A DNA stretch of 64,000 nucleotides, from NCBI GenBank assembly GCA_963575745.1, contig CAUYUJ010004324.1, positions 124,001 through 188,000 on the forward strand. The letters run 5' to 3'. The first letter of the stretch is position 1; every line of letters begins with the position of its first letter. The position numbers were made by a program, and so were the translations under genes. This stretch comes from Prorocentrum cordatum. Taxonomy: Eukaryota > Sar > Dinophyceae > Prorocentrales > Prorocentraceae. The notes under the pieces were generated by a model. The model had not been told where the DNA came from. It was given only the letters and a program-made list of their open reading frames with translations, and did not search any database. Below, piece by piece: positions 1 to 10,683 of this stretch.

Positions 1-890
1 CCTCCTTCTTCCCTTCCTTCGCCTTCTTTATTTCTCTTCCTTAGAAAAAACTTCCCCCTATCGCTCCCCGACGTTTTGGTAGGGCGGTCCGGGCTTTTCG
101 CCAGATATTCGTCACCGCGTCTGATCCTCAAGTTTGGAATCTGCAACAGATTCACGGATGTATTGCGGTTCGCTTGCAAACTATGGTTCTCGCTTGAGCG
201 CCGCGCACATTCGTTTGAACATATTGCAATCGTTTCCGGGATGGAGGGCGGCACATTTTCAAAATGTGGTTCTCGCTTCAGCGCCGCGCACATTCGTCTC
301 AAGAATTTGCAGCAGAGGATTATCATGGCTAACGTCCCAGAAATTTTGTTTTGGAACGATGTAGGACTGTCAGGGCGCAATCATTACGTTGATTCGCGGT
401 GTTGAAGTCCCAGGAGCGGTGTTCTGGCATGGTTCAGGATCATCAAGACGCAACAGTAAGGTTGATTCGTTGCGTTGAAGTTCCAGGAGTTGTGCTCTGG
501 CAAGATTCAGGATTTTCAAATGGTTGTCTTCCAATGGGGCATTTCCCTCAGTGGAGATGAATCTTTGTAAGTGGCCAATGAAGAGGGAGTTTGGCGGGAG
601 GGTTAGTTTCAACATCGTTGATGGGTCTTGAGTTTGCACTGGTCCTTCTCCTCCTCCTCCTCCTGCTCCATGTCCTGCCTCTTATCCCCCTCATCCTTGC
701 TCCTGCGCGCCCCGCACCTGTTCCTCATTGTTATCCGTAAGGGCTTCGCCCCCTGCCGCCGGCCCCCTCGCTATCATGATGGGACGTATCAGGGTCGCGT
801 CGGTGCGTCTCGGCGCCGCCGTGGCGCATTTGGGAACATCATGCGGGGGCGGATAGGAATCATCAGCGCATATTGAGACGTTGCCGGTAT
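1..890. repeat. Gene-poor flank with two short tandem duplications
   Basis: No convincing gene is visible here. A segment beginning TGGTTCTCGCTTGAGCGCCG at 184 recurs at 267 (spacing 83 bp) with a few substitutions. A second duplication has period 73 bp: 376-448 is repeated with changes at 449-521, each copy carrying a GTTGATTCG and a GTTGAAGT block. The first 50 bases are pyrimidine-rich and 640-665 is a short CTC run. Open frames of about 80-110 codons cross this region, but they include the duplicated DNA and show no domain or composition that argues for coding. Confidence 0.55.
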
Positions 891-892
891 CG

Positions 893-1670
893 AAGACGCC
901 TACGGCGAATTACCGCCGCCCCCTGCCTTGTTGGAAGCGCATATGTGGCCGAACGTTGAGGCCAGACCTGCCAAGCTATCGGACCATGTGTTCCCCGAAT
1001 TGGTTTGGAATGCCTTCGGGGAACACGTGGGCATCTTGAAGGTCATCTTGGCCGTGAGGAGGCCATTTTGACCCTTTCGGGCCTTCTTGGAGGACGTCTT
1101 GGAGGGCTCTTGGGCCGTCTTGGATGCCATCTTGAGCGTCTTGGAGGCCTCTTGGGCCGTCTAGGGGGCCTCTTGGGGCCGTCTTGGGCCTCTTGGGCGA
1201 TCTTGGGGGGCACTTGGGCTGTCTCGGGCCGTCGGAAGGCCGAAAAGAAGCAAATGTCAAAATCTTTGAACAACCTAAGAGCGATCAATGTGTTTGGCCT
1301 TTTTCTGGCCTCCCTGGAGGCCCTCGTGGAGGCCTCTTGGGCCGTCTTGGGCCAGCTTCGAGCCAACTTCGGCCATCGTGGTGGGCCCCTGGCCCGTCCG
1401 ACGCCGTCGGAAGCCGTTTGCGGCGCCTTTTTGGGCCGACTTGGGGCCCTCTTGGGGTGCTCCAGGGCCGTCTTGGAGGCCATCTTGGGCGTCTTGGGGG
1501 CCTCTTGGGCCGTCTTGGGGCCCTCTTGGGGCCGTCTCGGTGGCCTCTTGGGCCGTCATGGGGCCATCTTGGAGGCCTCTTGGGCGATCTTGGGGCGACC
1601 TTGGGGGCCTCTTGGGCGTCTTGGGCCGTCGGAAAGCCGAAAAGGCGCAAATGCCAAAATCATAAAAAAT
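893..1670 (+). repeat. GGCC/CTTGGG array with truncated core copy
   Basis: This stretch starts with a 5'-truncated copy of a conserved core (893-1080; landmarks TATGTGGCCGAACGTTGAGG and a GGGGAACACGTGGGCATC block). It continues as a degenerate array of GGCCTCTTGGGCCGTCTTGG units. At about 1230 and 1620, roughly 390 bp apart, the array is broken by an A-rich spacer following CCGTCGGAAGGCCGAA. The same arrangement recurs at 6.9-9.0 kb and 21.2-25.0 kb. All frames on both strands are open because the unit has no stop codons; they read as monotonous Leu-Gly-Arg or Pro-Arg-Arg peptides and are not annotated as genes. Confidence 0.85.
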
Positions 1671-1946
1671 ATTCACTGCGTGGAAATCCCCATATGTGCC
1701 ACCACCACCACTAAGCCGTGCATCCGGTAGGACGCGTGGGCGCAAGAGCGCGCAATTGGCGACTCTTCAGAAGAACTGCAACAGAGAGCGAGAACGCTGA
1801 GCGCCCCACGACTGTGAAGCAGGCAGCGGAGCGCAACGCGACTGTGAAGCAGAAAATGGAACACAATACTGCTCCGAGGTACACGTAGAGGGAAAAGGGA
1901 AAAAACAAGGCGAGGGGAGGAAGACAAGGACGGGGGAGGTGAGGCC

Positions 1947-4718
1947 TCAGATGTGCTGCGTCATCTCGTACACTTGGGAAGCCCACTGCTGTCTGGGCCG
2001 GCCGCGCCGCCGGTGTTCCACCCAGTTGCGTGGGGTACCGTCCAGATTACATAAACATTGACGTACCAAGGACGAAGGTGCACTGGAAGCGACACGGATG
2101 TATAGTTTGCGTTGTTTGTCAAGTAGAAGCTGAGATAGCGGTTTGGCGCCCGCTTTTTCCAATACGCTCGAATTACTTATTCGCGAGAAGAAAGAATGCG
2201 GAATGCCCAGGATTCGGCGGAGGCAGCGGCAGTGGAACGCGTCGAGCCTCGACTTGTCAGCCTTCAATAACCACAGGGAATCGAGCGAGTACAATAGCTT
2301 ACTTACCACCACACTGTCATACACTTTGAAATTTTGTTTCCATCCAACAGCGGTGTGCGACCAAATCTTAGCAAGCTTGTTGAATATGCCATATGCTTCC
2401 CCCAATCGGCGGTTGAGTTCGGTGGTGGCCTTACCGTCACAAGAAAGCATCCCGCCCAAGTAAACGGCTTCCCGGACATCTTTGATAGGACCACCATCAG
2501 GCCGAACAACGACGACGTTGGTTGAGATCTGCTTTTGTAATGTCTTGTCCCAGTTAAGCTCAAGTCCGTATTTACAGCCTTCTCCAACAATAGCGTTCAG
2601 CACGCTCTGGACGTTTGTCTTGCTCTGCGACAGCAGTAGTGTGTCATCTGCATATAGAATGTCACGCGTCACCACATAGGCGGGTTCGGCTTCGAAGTTG
2701 ATGGGCCCAAAAGCATCGTGCAACATAACGGTCTGTACTGCAGTAAATAAGTATGGGGAAAGTGGGCATCCTTGCGCAATTCCTGCCATTTGCCGTCTTT
2801 CTTTGGATTTCCCCGTGTGGTCCACAATCGTGAAGTAGCGCTCAGCGTAGATAGCTTCTACCATGGCCACGATGTCCGAGGGAAGCCCAAATCGTCGTAA
2901 AGCGTCGCACATGCTTGTAGGTTTGAGTCTGTCGAACGCGTTAGCCCAATCCAACATTAACAAAATGAGGCCGCCGTGCTTGTTGCTGTGAGCCGCGTCA
3001 ATCATGCGCCGGACGAGCATGAGCGCGTCTGCCGTCCCGCGCCCAGGGCGGAACCCAAATTGTGATCCGCGCATTCGGGACTCAGCGCCACCTTGAATTA
3101 GACGTTGATGGATCATGGAGGCTAGGAGCTTATACCCAATTTGGAGTAAAGATATGGGTCTGTAGTTCTCTGGCAATTTGATATTTCCTTTCTTGAACAA
3201 AAGAACCACGTTCGCGCGCCTCCAAGACTCGGGAATTGCTTTGTGTTCCCAGCATGTCTGGCACAGGCGAAGCATTATAGCAGAGGCATCTGGATCTGAT
3301 CCCAAAGTTTTCCAAAAGTCTGGCGGAAAACCATCGGGCCCCGGAGCCTTGCCACGACGTAGCCGGCGCAGCGCTCCAACCAGTTCATCCGGGATGAAAG
3401 GGCCCGCGTTGATAGGTAGCAAATCACCTATGGGAGCTCGCGGTTCCGGGACATTCTCTGGGAAGCGTATTTGCCATTGGATGTCTTCGAAGTAGTCGGC
3501 CAAAACGTCTGCTCGATCAGCTGTGTCTGCCAGGGTCCCGTCCGGGCGCTGTATTGTCGCGTGCTTGATGCTTGGAGGTTTTCTGAGATGTCGCACTGCT
3601 TCCCAACCTCCCCTTTGGATTAGTAGCCCCAGCCATTCTTTACGATCTTGAGCTCCAGACTTCCGAATCTCCTGATGTAAACGCTTTTCGGTTTTATGGT
3701 CCCCAGCTGAACGTGCATCTCTTCTTTGCTCGATTAAATCAAGAGTGCGCTGGCTTGACCACGCTTGCTTCGGCACCGTCTCCCGCATAGGCAATGTTCC
3801 AGAGGCTTTTTCGAAACCGTATCGTACCCTGCTGTTCATAGCTTCAACCGACTCAGTGCCATTGCCAATTGAAACGCCCACGGCCCCAACAAATGCTGAT
3901 GTAAAGCGCTCTCTGGTGTGGGGGTCTTTGAGGCTTGCCTTGTCCGCGTGTTTCTTCTTTGAGGTTTCCTGACGCTTGAACGCCAAATTTGATTCGACAA
4001 TGGTTAGGTAATGGTGCGAATTGAGAACGTCCAGTCGGCTCGTCCAGGAATCTCGCAAGGTATGCCAAACACTGCGGTGGCATAGAACGTGGTCCAATTG
4101 AGCAAACTTGCGCCCAGATATCTCGTTGTCCGTCGGATCGACGCCCAGATCTCTATATGAAATTTTCATGGCGTCAGGGTGGTCGTGGTATGTGTTTGCA
4201 ACCAGCAAGCCACAAGACGTACACAACTCCACTAGGCGGTGCCTGTTTGAAATTGCGTTCTGCACCACGTTATCCGGAGCATCCTCGCACTGAAAAACAT
4301 GAGGACCAATGATAGCTTCCTCTCCAGCTCTGGCACCTACGAGCCTAGCGTTCAGATCTCCCATGATGTACGTCGTGCTGTTCGCCGTGGTTGCTCGGAT
4401 ATGCGCCTGAAGGTCCACGTAGAAAGTGTGCCGCTCGTCATATGGGCGGCCGTTGTGTGGGGCGTACGTGGAAAGCAGTGTAAGCATACCATGTCTAACT
4501 TTTACTCGTAGGGATGCCACTCTGGGAGAGCACGCCTTGAAGGCCACAATACTTTTCAATATTTTTGGCGACGCCACAAACCCAACACCAGAGTGCGACG
4601 TGATGTTTATGTCCAGCTCGCCTGACAAGGAAATCGTGTAGCCATTATGCTCGTAGTATTCTGCTCCATGTAAGTGCGTTTCTTGTGTACATAAAATGTC
4701 TATTTCGCGTATGCGCAT
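1947..4718 (-). CDS. LINE ORF2: AP-like endonuclease and reverse transcriptase
   Basis: This polyprotein nicks genomic DNA and reverse-transcribes the element's RNA at the nick. The N-terminus is an endonuclease/exonuclease/phosphatase fold, with QETH (catalytic Glu13) and MGDLNARL (Asp121, Asn123). The usual terminal SDH motif reads SHH, so its Asp is replaced by His. The reverse transcriptase covers roughly residues 430-760: FRPGRGTADAL, motif A LDWANAFD with Asp590, GIAQGCPLSPYL, and motif C YADD at 689-692 with both Asp present. The tail has CRCLRRILGIP and ends GRPRQQWASQVY. The endonuclease's first strand, WNIEGLRGDS, lies upstream of the first in-frame ATG of the long frame (codon TGG at 4778-4776). 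It follows an ATG immediately succeeded by TGA (4787-4782), so the true start is uncertain. Reverse transcriptase is probably functional; endonuclease competence is doubtful. Confidence 0.9.
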   Translation of the reverse strand: MRIREIDILCTQETHLHGAEYYEHNGYTISLSGELDINITSHSGVGFVASPKILKSIVAFKACSPRVASLRVKVRHGMLTLLSTYAPHNGRPYDERHTFYVDLQAHIRATTANSTTYIMGDLNARLVGARAGEEAIIGPHVFQCEDAPDNVVQNAISNRHRLVELCTSCGLLVANTYHDHPDAMKISYRDLGVDPTDNEISGRKFAQLDHVLCHRSVWHTLRDSWTSRLDVLNSHHYLTIVESNLAFKRQETSKKKHADKASLKDPHTRERFTSAFVGAVGVSIGNGTESVEAMNSRVRYGFEKASGTLPMRETVPKQAWSSQRTLDLIEQRRDARSAGDHKTEKRLHQEIRKSGAQDRKEWLGLLIQRGGWEAVRHLRKPPSIKHATIQRPDGTLADTADRADVLADYFEDIQWQIRFPENVPEPRAPIGDLLPINAGPFIPDELVGALRRLRRGKAPGPDGFPPDFWKTLGSDPDASAIMLRLCQTCWEHKAIPESWRRANVVLLFKKGNIKLPENYRPISLLQIGYKLLASMIHQRLIQGGAESRMRGSQFGFRPGRGTADALMLVRRMIDAAHSNKHGGLILLMLDWANAFDRLKPTSMCDALRRFGLPSDIVAMVEAIYAERYFTIVDHTGKSKERRQMAGIAQGCPLSPYLFTAVQTVMLHDAFGPINFEAEPAYVVTRDILYADDTLLLSQSKTNVQSVLNAIVGEGCKYGLELNWDKTLQKQISTNVVVVRPDGGPIKDVREAVYLGGMLSCDGKATTELNRRLGEAYGIFNKLAKIWSHTAVGWKQNFKVYDSVVVSKLLYSLDSLWLLKADKSRLDAFHCRCLRRILGIPHSFFSRISNSSVLEKAGAKPLSQLLLDKQRKLYIRVASSAPSSLVRQCLCNLDGTPRNWVEHRRRGRPRQQWASQVYEMTQHI

Positions 4719-5087
4719 GATGTCGATAATTTCGTCGATCTTGACGATGGAATCGCCTCGTAAACCTTCGATGTTCCACGTTCACATGCGCCCGGGGCAG
4801 CAAGGTGAGCAGGCAGACCGAGGTCTACCCCAAGAGAGGCTGGAAGAGGATGATAGTTCATGACACCCTCCGTCATTTTGTCCATGGGGATGGCCGGGAG
4901 GAGGAGGTAGAAGACTATGGAGCGGAACGGCGTCGTGGAGTAAGGGAGATGAAACGACCGCTCTCCGCTGTACGACGGTATCTTTGCCCAAGTTCGTAAC
5001 GGCGGTAATGGTATCTTTGCCCACGATGGCGGTAGAACTATGTACATGTAGATCTTCTGGGCCGGCTCTGGGGACCGGCCGTGTTTC

Positions 5088-5672
5088 CTACTTGCCCTTG
5101 GAGCCTCCCTTTGCTGTGCCTTTCATGCCCTCGGAGGCCCGCTCCAGCAACGAGGCGTTTTTCGCGATGAGATCGGTCAGCATGGAATGTTTTTGAAATT
5201 CTTCCCAAGCTTCCCACTCTGAGCCCCATTTCAGTACCAGGTGCGACTCGTCCACGCCCACGGAAAGGGCAGTAACGCCACCAACGGAGACTATGAAAGG
5301 AAATTCGTTGGTTGCAATATGTATCTTGTACTTGTTGTTCAGCTCGTTGTTGAGGATGCGCTTCAAGCCAAAACATACGTTACGAGCCGCGCGGAAGGAC
5401 GGTGGCTTGTCCTGTGTAACCCAGATTGTTGTCCCTCCGTGGTCAGGGCTCGCACTCCGTAACAATCCAGTTGCCAAGTCTCGATCAGTTTCGCTTGCAA
5501 ATACCGCGAAGATAATGTCCCGGAAGTCGCCTTTTGAATGTATGTCCATAGCTGCAGGCGCCGACAACGAGGAAAGCAGGTCTTTGACCCAAGAAGAGGC
5601 TGCTGACATAGAGTCGAAACCAACCAACTTTCCAATCACTGCTGTTCGGTCCCGCTTTGCCTCCCCTGACAT
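5088..5672 (-). CDS. LINE ORF1: putative RNA-binding protein
   Basis: A 194-residue protein whose reading frame ends about 300 bp upstream of ORF2. I chose the ATG at 5672 (MSGEAKRDRTAVIGK); the open frame extends further upstream only without an ATG. Segments such as RTAVIGKLVGFDS, FRDIIFAVFASETDRDLAT and SFRAARNVCFGLKRIL alternate hydrophobic strands and helices, as in the RRM-like ORF1 proteins of dinoflagellate LINEs. These are thought to coat the element RNA as a nucleoprotein particle. The C-terminus is Lys/Gly-rich (KGTAKGGSKGK), which would suit RNA binding. The family assignment rests on position and pattern recall, not on a search. Confidence 0.65.
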   Translation of the reverse strand: MSGEAKRDRTAVIGKLVGFDSMSAASSWVKDLLSSLSAPAAMDIHSKGDFRDIIFAVFASETDRDLATGLLRSASPDHGGTTIWVTQDKPPSFRAARNVCFGLKRILNNELNNKYKIHIATNEFPFIVSVGGVTALSVGVDESHLVLKWGSEWEAWEEFQKHSMLTDLIAKNASLLERASEGMKGTAKGGSKGK

Positions 5673-5789
5673 GTTTGATTGTTGTTCTTTGCCTGATACT
5701 TTTAGCTCCGAAACCTGACCAGTGCATCTTTTCAAAAAGGATAATTGTCAGTGGGATCTGGGAATGCGCGTCTAGCCATTTGGGCGCTT

Positions 5790-6060
5790 GGGACTGCTCC
5801 TGGGGCCTCTCGGGGCTTCCTGTTGCCTTCGAGACCTCCTAGCGCTTCCTCTGGCCTCCTGGGGCCTCCTGTGGTTTCCTGAGGCCTCCCGGAGCTTCCT
5901 GGGGCCTCCTAAAGCTTGTTGGGACATCTTGTGGCCTCTTGAGTCTTTCTGTGGCCTCCTGATGCCTCCTGGGACCTCCTGTGGTCTCCTGGGGCCTCCT
6001 GGAGCCTGTTGGAGCCTCCTATGGCATCCTGAGGAGAATCTGTGCCCACGAGTCTGGCCA
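5790..6060. repeat. Degenerate CCTCCTGGGGC minisatellite
   Basis: About 270 bp of imperfect units resembling GGGGCCTCCTGTGGTTTCCT with a period near 12-24 bp. It begins just upstream of the LINE 5' end and runs into the 150-bp tandem array. No gene is supported; the open frames on both strands are repeat translations. Confidence 0.8.
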
Positions 6061-6065
6061 CCGAT

Positions 6066-6673
6066 CCACAAAACGGCCGCGAACGGGACCGTGAAAACGC
6101 CCCTGGCGGCTCCCCTTAGGGGGGTGAAAATGAGCGCCTCGCTCGAGACATCCTCCAAATCTGCTCCGAGAGCGGAGGATGTTGGGACAGAAAACAGGCA
6201 AACCGCTTGACATCCCCACAAAACGGCCGCGAACGGGACCGTGAAAACACTCCTGGCGGCTCCCCTTAGGGATGCTGAAAATGAGCGCCTCGCTCAAGAC
6301 ATCCTCCAAATCTGCTCCGAGAGCGAAGGATGCTGGGACAGAAAACAGGCAGACGGCTTGAGACATCCCCACGTAACGGCCGCGAACGGGACCGTGAAAA
6401 CACCCCTGGCGGCTCCCCTTAGGGGGGTGAAAATGAACGCCTCGCTCGAGACATCCTCCAAATCTGCTCCGAAAGCGAAGGATGTTGGGACAGAAAACAG
6501 GCAAACCGCTTGAGACATCCCCACATAACGGCCGCGAACGGGACCGTACACCCCTGGCGGTTCCCCTTAGGGACGTGAAAATGAGCGCTTCGCTCGAGAC
6601 ATTTTCCAAAGCAAAGGATGTTGGGACAGAAAACAAGCAAACCGCTTGAGGCATCCCCACAAAACGGCCGCGA
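6066..6673. repeat. 150-bp tandem repeat, four copies plus partial
   Basis: The landmark ACGGCCGCGAACGGG recurs with spacings of about 150, 153, 152 and 136 bp, starting near 6072. That gives four units and the beginning of a fifth at 6661. Each unit also contains CTGGCGGCTCCCCTTAGGG and GAGACATCCTCCAAATCTG. Because the spacings mix multiples and non-multiples of three, the repeated peptides shift frame between units. I treat this as satellite DNA rather than a repeat protein. Confidence 0.9.
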
Positions 6674-6689
6674 ACGGGGCGTGCGTGAG

Positions 6690-6830
6690 TCTCACCATGA
6701 GTAAGTTTGAGTAGGAGTAGGTCTGAGTATAAGTAGGTCTGAGTAAGAGTAATTTTGTGTGTGAGTAAGTCTGGGTATGAGTAAGTCTGAGTGTGAGTCA
6801 GTCTGTGTATGAGTAAGTCTGGGTATGAGG
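6690..6830 (+). repeat. GAGTAAGTCTG decamer-type repeat
   Basis: About 140 bp of degenerate units GAGTAAGTCTGAGTATGAGT and variants (TGTGTATGAGTAAGTCTGGG). It is followed by a short GGA-rich run at 6830-6870. No coding potential is visible. Confidence 0.8.
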
Positions 6831-6929
6831 AGGAGAGGGGAGGAGAAGGAGAAGGAGGAGGAGGAGGATTAGAAGGCGTCCAAGTAATAACAAGAACCCC
6901 ATCTTAGGATATGGGGACAAATTATTTTG

Positions 6930-8985
6930 GCCTCCTCGGGCCCTCCTGGAGGACCTCTTGGGGGCCTCTTGGGCCGTATCGGAGGCCTCTTGGGGGCCTC
7001 TGGGGCCGTCTTGGGCCATCTTGATGCCATCTTAGGCCGTCTTGGGTGCATCTTGGCTCGTCTTGAAGGCATCTTGGAGTCATCTTAGCCGTCTTGGAGG
7101 CCATCTTGGCCGTCTTGGATTCATCTTGGAGGCCATATTGGGCCGTCTTGGAGCCATCTGGAGAAAATTCTTGGCAACCGGGTCCGGGCAATCCTCCTGG
7201 GACCCCGGCGGGACGGGCCTAAGCCCCAGGGGGAGTTCTTTCGGTAAAGAACCAAAGCCAAAACGTAAGAAGTCCTTCACGCGGGGCACCCCTGTGATGA
7301 ATCAACAGGGGGCGGCGGATCGAAGACGCTTACGGCGAATCACCGCCGCCCTCTGCCTTTTTGGAAGCGCCCATGTGGCCGAACGTTGAGGCCAGACCTG
7401 CCAAGCTATCGGACCATGTGTTCCCCGAATCGGTTTGGAAAGCCTTCGGGGAACACTTGGGCATCTTGAAGGTAATCTTGGCCGTCTGGAGGCCATTTTG
7501 ACCCTTTCAGGCCTTCTTGGAGGACGTCTTGGAGGGCTCTTGGGCCGTCTTGGAGGCCATCTTGAGCGTCTTGGAGGCCTCTTGGGCCGTCTTGGGGGCC
7601 TGTTGGGGCCGTCTTGGGCCTCTTGGGCGATCTTTGGGGGCACTTGGGCCGTCTCGTGCCGTCGGAAGGCCGAGCAAAAAGCGAAAGCCACAATCTTTAA
7701 ACTCAGGGGAAATCAATGATTTGGGCCTTTGCGGGCCTTCCTGGAGGCCTTCTTGGAGGCCTCTTTGGCCATCTTAAGGCCATCTTCGGCCGTCTTGGTG
7801 GGCTCCTGGCCCGTCCGACGCTGTCGGAAGCCGTTTGGGGGGCCTCTTTGGGTCGACTTGGGGCCCTCTTAGAATGCTCCAGGGCCGTCTTGGAGGCCAT
7901 CTTGGGCGTGTTAAAAGCCTCCTGGGCCGTCTTGGGGGCCTCTTGGGGCCGTCTTGGAGGCCTCTTGGCCCGTTCTGGGGCCATCTTGGAGGCCTCTTGG
8001 GCGATCTTTGGGCGACCTTCGGGTGCTCTTGGGCCGTATCGGGCCGTCGGAAGGCCGAAGCGAAGCAAATGTCAACATCCTTCGAACACCTTAGGCGAGG
8101 CAGTGTTTTTGTTTTTTTCTGGCCTTCCTGGAGGCCCTCTTGGAGGCCTCTTGGGCCGTCTTGGGCCAGCTTCGAGCCAACTTCGGCCATCTTGGTGGGT
8201 TCCTGGCCCGTCTGACGCCGTTGGGAGCCGTCTTGGTTGCCACTCTGAGCCGGCTTGGGGCCCTCTTGGGGCGCTTCGGGGCCGTCTTGGAGGCCATTTT
8301 GGGCGTCTTGGAGGCCTCTTGGCCCTTGCTGGGTCCCTCTTGGGGCCGTCATGGGGGCCTCTTGAGCCGTCATGGGGCCATCTTGGAGGCCTCGTGGGTG
8401 TTCTGGGGGCGATATTGGGGGCCTCTTGGGCCGTCTTGGACAGCGGGACGGCTGAAAAGGTCAAACTCATTTTTTAAAAACACTGGAAAATCAATGATTT
8501 TGGCCTCTTCGGGCTCTCCTGGGGGACATCTTGGCACCCTCTTGGGCCATATTGAGGCCATCTTGGAGCCATCTTGGCCCGTTTTGAGGTTTCTTGGTTG
8601 ATTTAGAAGGCATCTTGGACCCTCTTGGGCCGTCTTGGAGGCCATCTTGGACCATCTTGGGCGAACTTGGAGGCCATCCTGGGCCATCTTGGCCGTCTTG
8701 GAGGCCATCTTGGGCCAACTTGGGGCAACAAAGGCATCGACGGATTCGTTTTGAGATCCTTCCAGGGACCCCGGCGGGACGGGCCGAAGCCCCGGGGGGA
8801 GTTCTTTTGGAAAAGAGCCAAAGCCAAAACAGAACGGGTCTGGCACGCCAGGCACCCCTGCGATGAATCGACAGGGGGCGGCGGATCGAAGACGCCTACG
8901 GCGAATCACCGCCGCCCCCTGCCCGTTCGGAAGCGCCTATGTGGCCGAACGTTGTGGCCAGAGGCCTGCCAAGCTATCGGATCAT
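6930..8985 (+). repeat. GGCC higher-order array with two core copies
   Basis: Arrays of GGCCTCTTGGGCCGTCTTGG units alternate with a conserved core of about 310 bp. Core copies lie at 7196-7510 and, truncated, at 8760-8985. Each begins near a GGGACCCCGGCGGGACGGGC block, passes GGGGGCGGCGGATCGAAGAC and a CCTGCCAAGCTATCGGA block, and ends at GGAGGCCATTTTGACCCTTT. Between the cores, an A-rich spacer after CCGTCGGAAGGCCGA recurs at about 7660, 8045 and 8450, giving a 385-405 bp subunit. The spacing from core to core is 1564 bp. The long open frames on both strands are by-products of the stop-free unit. Confidence 0.9.
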
Positions 8986-9104
8986 GTAGGAACACGGTGG
9001 GGGGAGGAGGAACGGGAGGAGAGGGAGGAAGAAGGAGAAAGGAGGAGGAGGCCTTTTTTGAGGCTCTCGGGCTACTCTAGGGCTCTATTGGGCCATCTTT
9101 GCGG

Positions 9105-10612
9105 TCTTGGCGGACGTGGAGCGCAAGCCGAATAAACCATGGATCTCTCAGCGCACGTTGTCTCTGCTAGACGAGAGGAGGCAGGCTCGCGCAGACGGAA
9201 ATTGGGAAACAGAAAGAGGCTTAGGAGACGAGTCAAACAGTCAGCTAAACAAGATCGGGCACGGTGGTTAGAAGATCTGACTGCTTCTGGAGATTGGGGC
9301 TGCATCAGAAGAATTACAAAACGCAAGGCGAGACCTCAAGGCCGGCTGGACAACAGCCAAGGGACCCCCGTCGCCACAGACGAGCGTGCAGAGACTTTCG
9401 CACAACATCTGGATACGATACAATGGCACGTGCGCTACGTCACGCTCACGCCGGGCACAGATGACGTTATCCACTCCGGCCTCAACGTCAAATTGGATTC
9501 GTTCACAGAAGCGGAGCTCCGGACAGCTTTGCGAAAAATGCATTATGGGAAAGCGTGCGAGCCCGACGACATCCCGGCGGAGGTGTACAAAGCGCTGGCG
9601 GACGAGCCTGGGCAGTTGCAATGGGTGTTGGACATTTGCAATGCAGCGTGGGCCAACAAGGAACTCCCAGACGCATCGTGCATATCTACAGTGCGATTAT
9701 CATATAAGAAATGAGACCCAGCAAATTATGAGAACTACCGCCCGTTGTCTTTACAATGCATCGCCATGAAGCTCTTTTCTGCCATGCTGAAGCAAAGGCT
9801 GCTGGACGCTGGCGTCGACGAGAGGCTGTGGCTTACCCAGTTCGGCTTCAGGGCGGGCTGCAGCACGGAACACGCCATATACGCAGCGAGGCGGCACATC
9901 GAATTGGCACGAGCTAAGAAGAATGGATCAGGTACTCTGGTTGCGCTCGACTGGAAAAAGGCATTCGGCAGCATCCACACCGACAGTCTTTTGGACGCGC
10001 TCAGGCGGGTGGGGATACCGATCGAATTCCGCGACATGATACGCGTGATGATGACGGAGAGGATGTTCGTCGTGAGCGAATGTGGCAACGATTCCGCACC
10101 AAGACCGCAGCTTTCAGGCATATCGCAGGGTTGCACGCTCAGCCCGCTGCTTTGTATCATCGTCATGACAGTGCTATTGCATGATGCTGTTGGGCTACTG
10201 GGAGGGGTTACGAAAGATGCGCACGCCAAGGGGAACATGTGTGATTGCATCTACGCGGGCGACACTCTGCTGATCGGAACGGACGACGCGTGCTTAAACG
10301 AGTATCTGAAGGCAGTCGCAAAAGCAGGGCGCCGGTATGGCATGGAGTTGCACTGGGACAAATTCCAAGTCCTCGCTGTGCGGGCCAGCGGTGACATTCG
10401 AGCTCCAGATGGCACCGTCCTTAAACATGTCGACCGGCTTCAGTATTTGGGCGCGCGCTTGTCCTCGGACGCTGACGTTGGGCCGGAGCTGGGGCGCAAT
10501 ATCGGCGAGGCAAAACGGATATCTTCCTCGCTCAGTAAATTGTGGTCCCATTTTTACCTAACAGCGAAGACTGATAGGTTTCTAGTAGTGTCAAAAGAGC
10601 TCACAGATCACT
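9105..10612 (+). pseudogene. Decayed LINE ORF2 fragment (reverse transcriptase)
   Basis: This fragment matches the central part of a LINE ORF2 but is broken in several places. An ERKPNKPWISQRTLSLLDE segment at about 9119-9200 aligns with the QAWSSQRTLDLIEQRRDAR part of the intact copy. It sits in a different frame from what follows, so there is a frameshift near 9215. The frame then runs from KQSAKQDRARWL to a TGA at 9712-9714 and resumes in the same frame with ENYRPLSLQCIAMKLF. Motif A reads LDWKKAFGSI (second Asp changed to Gly) and motif C reads YAGD instead of YADD, so polymerase activity should be lost. Similarity stops after about 10600, and no endonuclease domain is present. The missing C-terminal part type appears at 20671. 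Confidence 0.88.
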
Positions 10613-10683
10613 CCACAGGGGGGTCCGGGCAGGTGTTGGGGCGTTTCCGGGCGGCATGAGCCGGGCTCGTTTTTCACCAACAG

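Larger units (their letters stand above)
1930..5740 (-). mobile_element. Nearly complete dinoflagellate LINE (non-LTR retrotransposon)
   Basis: Two reading frames in LINE order lie on the minus strand: ORF1 (5672-5088), a spacer of about 300 bp, then ORF2 with endonuclease and reverse transcriptase (about 4787-1947). The gene order, the domain content and the GRPRQQW C-terminal tail match LINEs known from dinoflagellate genomes. The 3' end of the element is toward lower coordinates and abuts the GGCC array near 1700-1930. I see no poly(A) or obvious simple-repeat tail. Its base composition is clearly less GC-extreme than the flanking arrays. The absence of internal frameshifts in a 923-codon frame suggests a fairly young copy. 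Exact ends and a target-site duplication were not determined. Confidence 0.85.

Noticed and set aside
5770-5792. CTAGCCATTTGGGCGCTTG resembling part of the spliced leader
   Set aside because: Several mismatches and a gap, and orientation opposite to the adjacent LINE.
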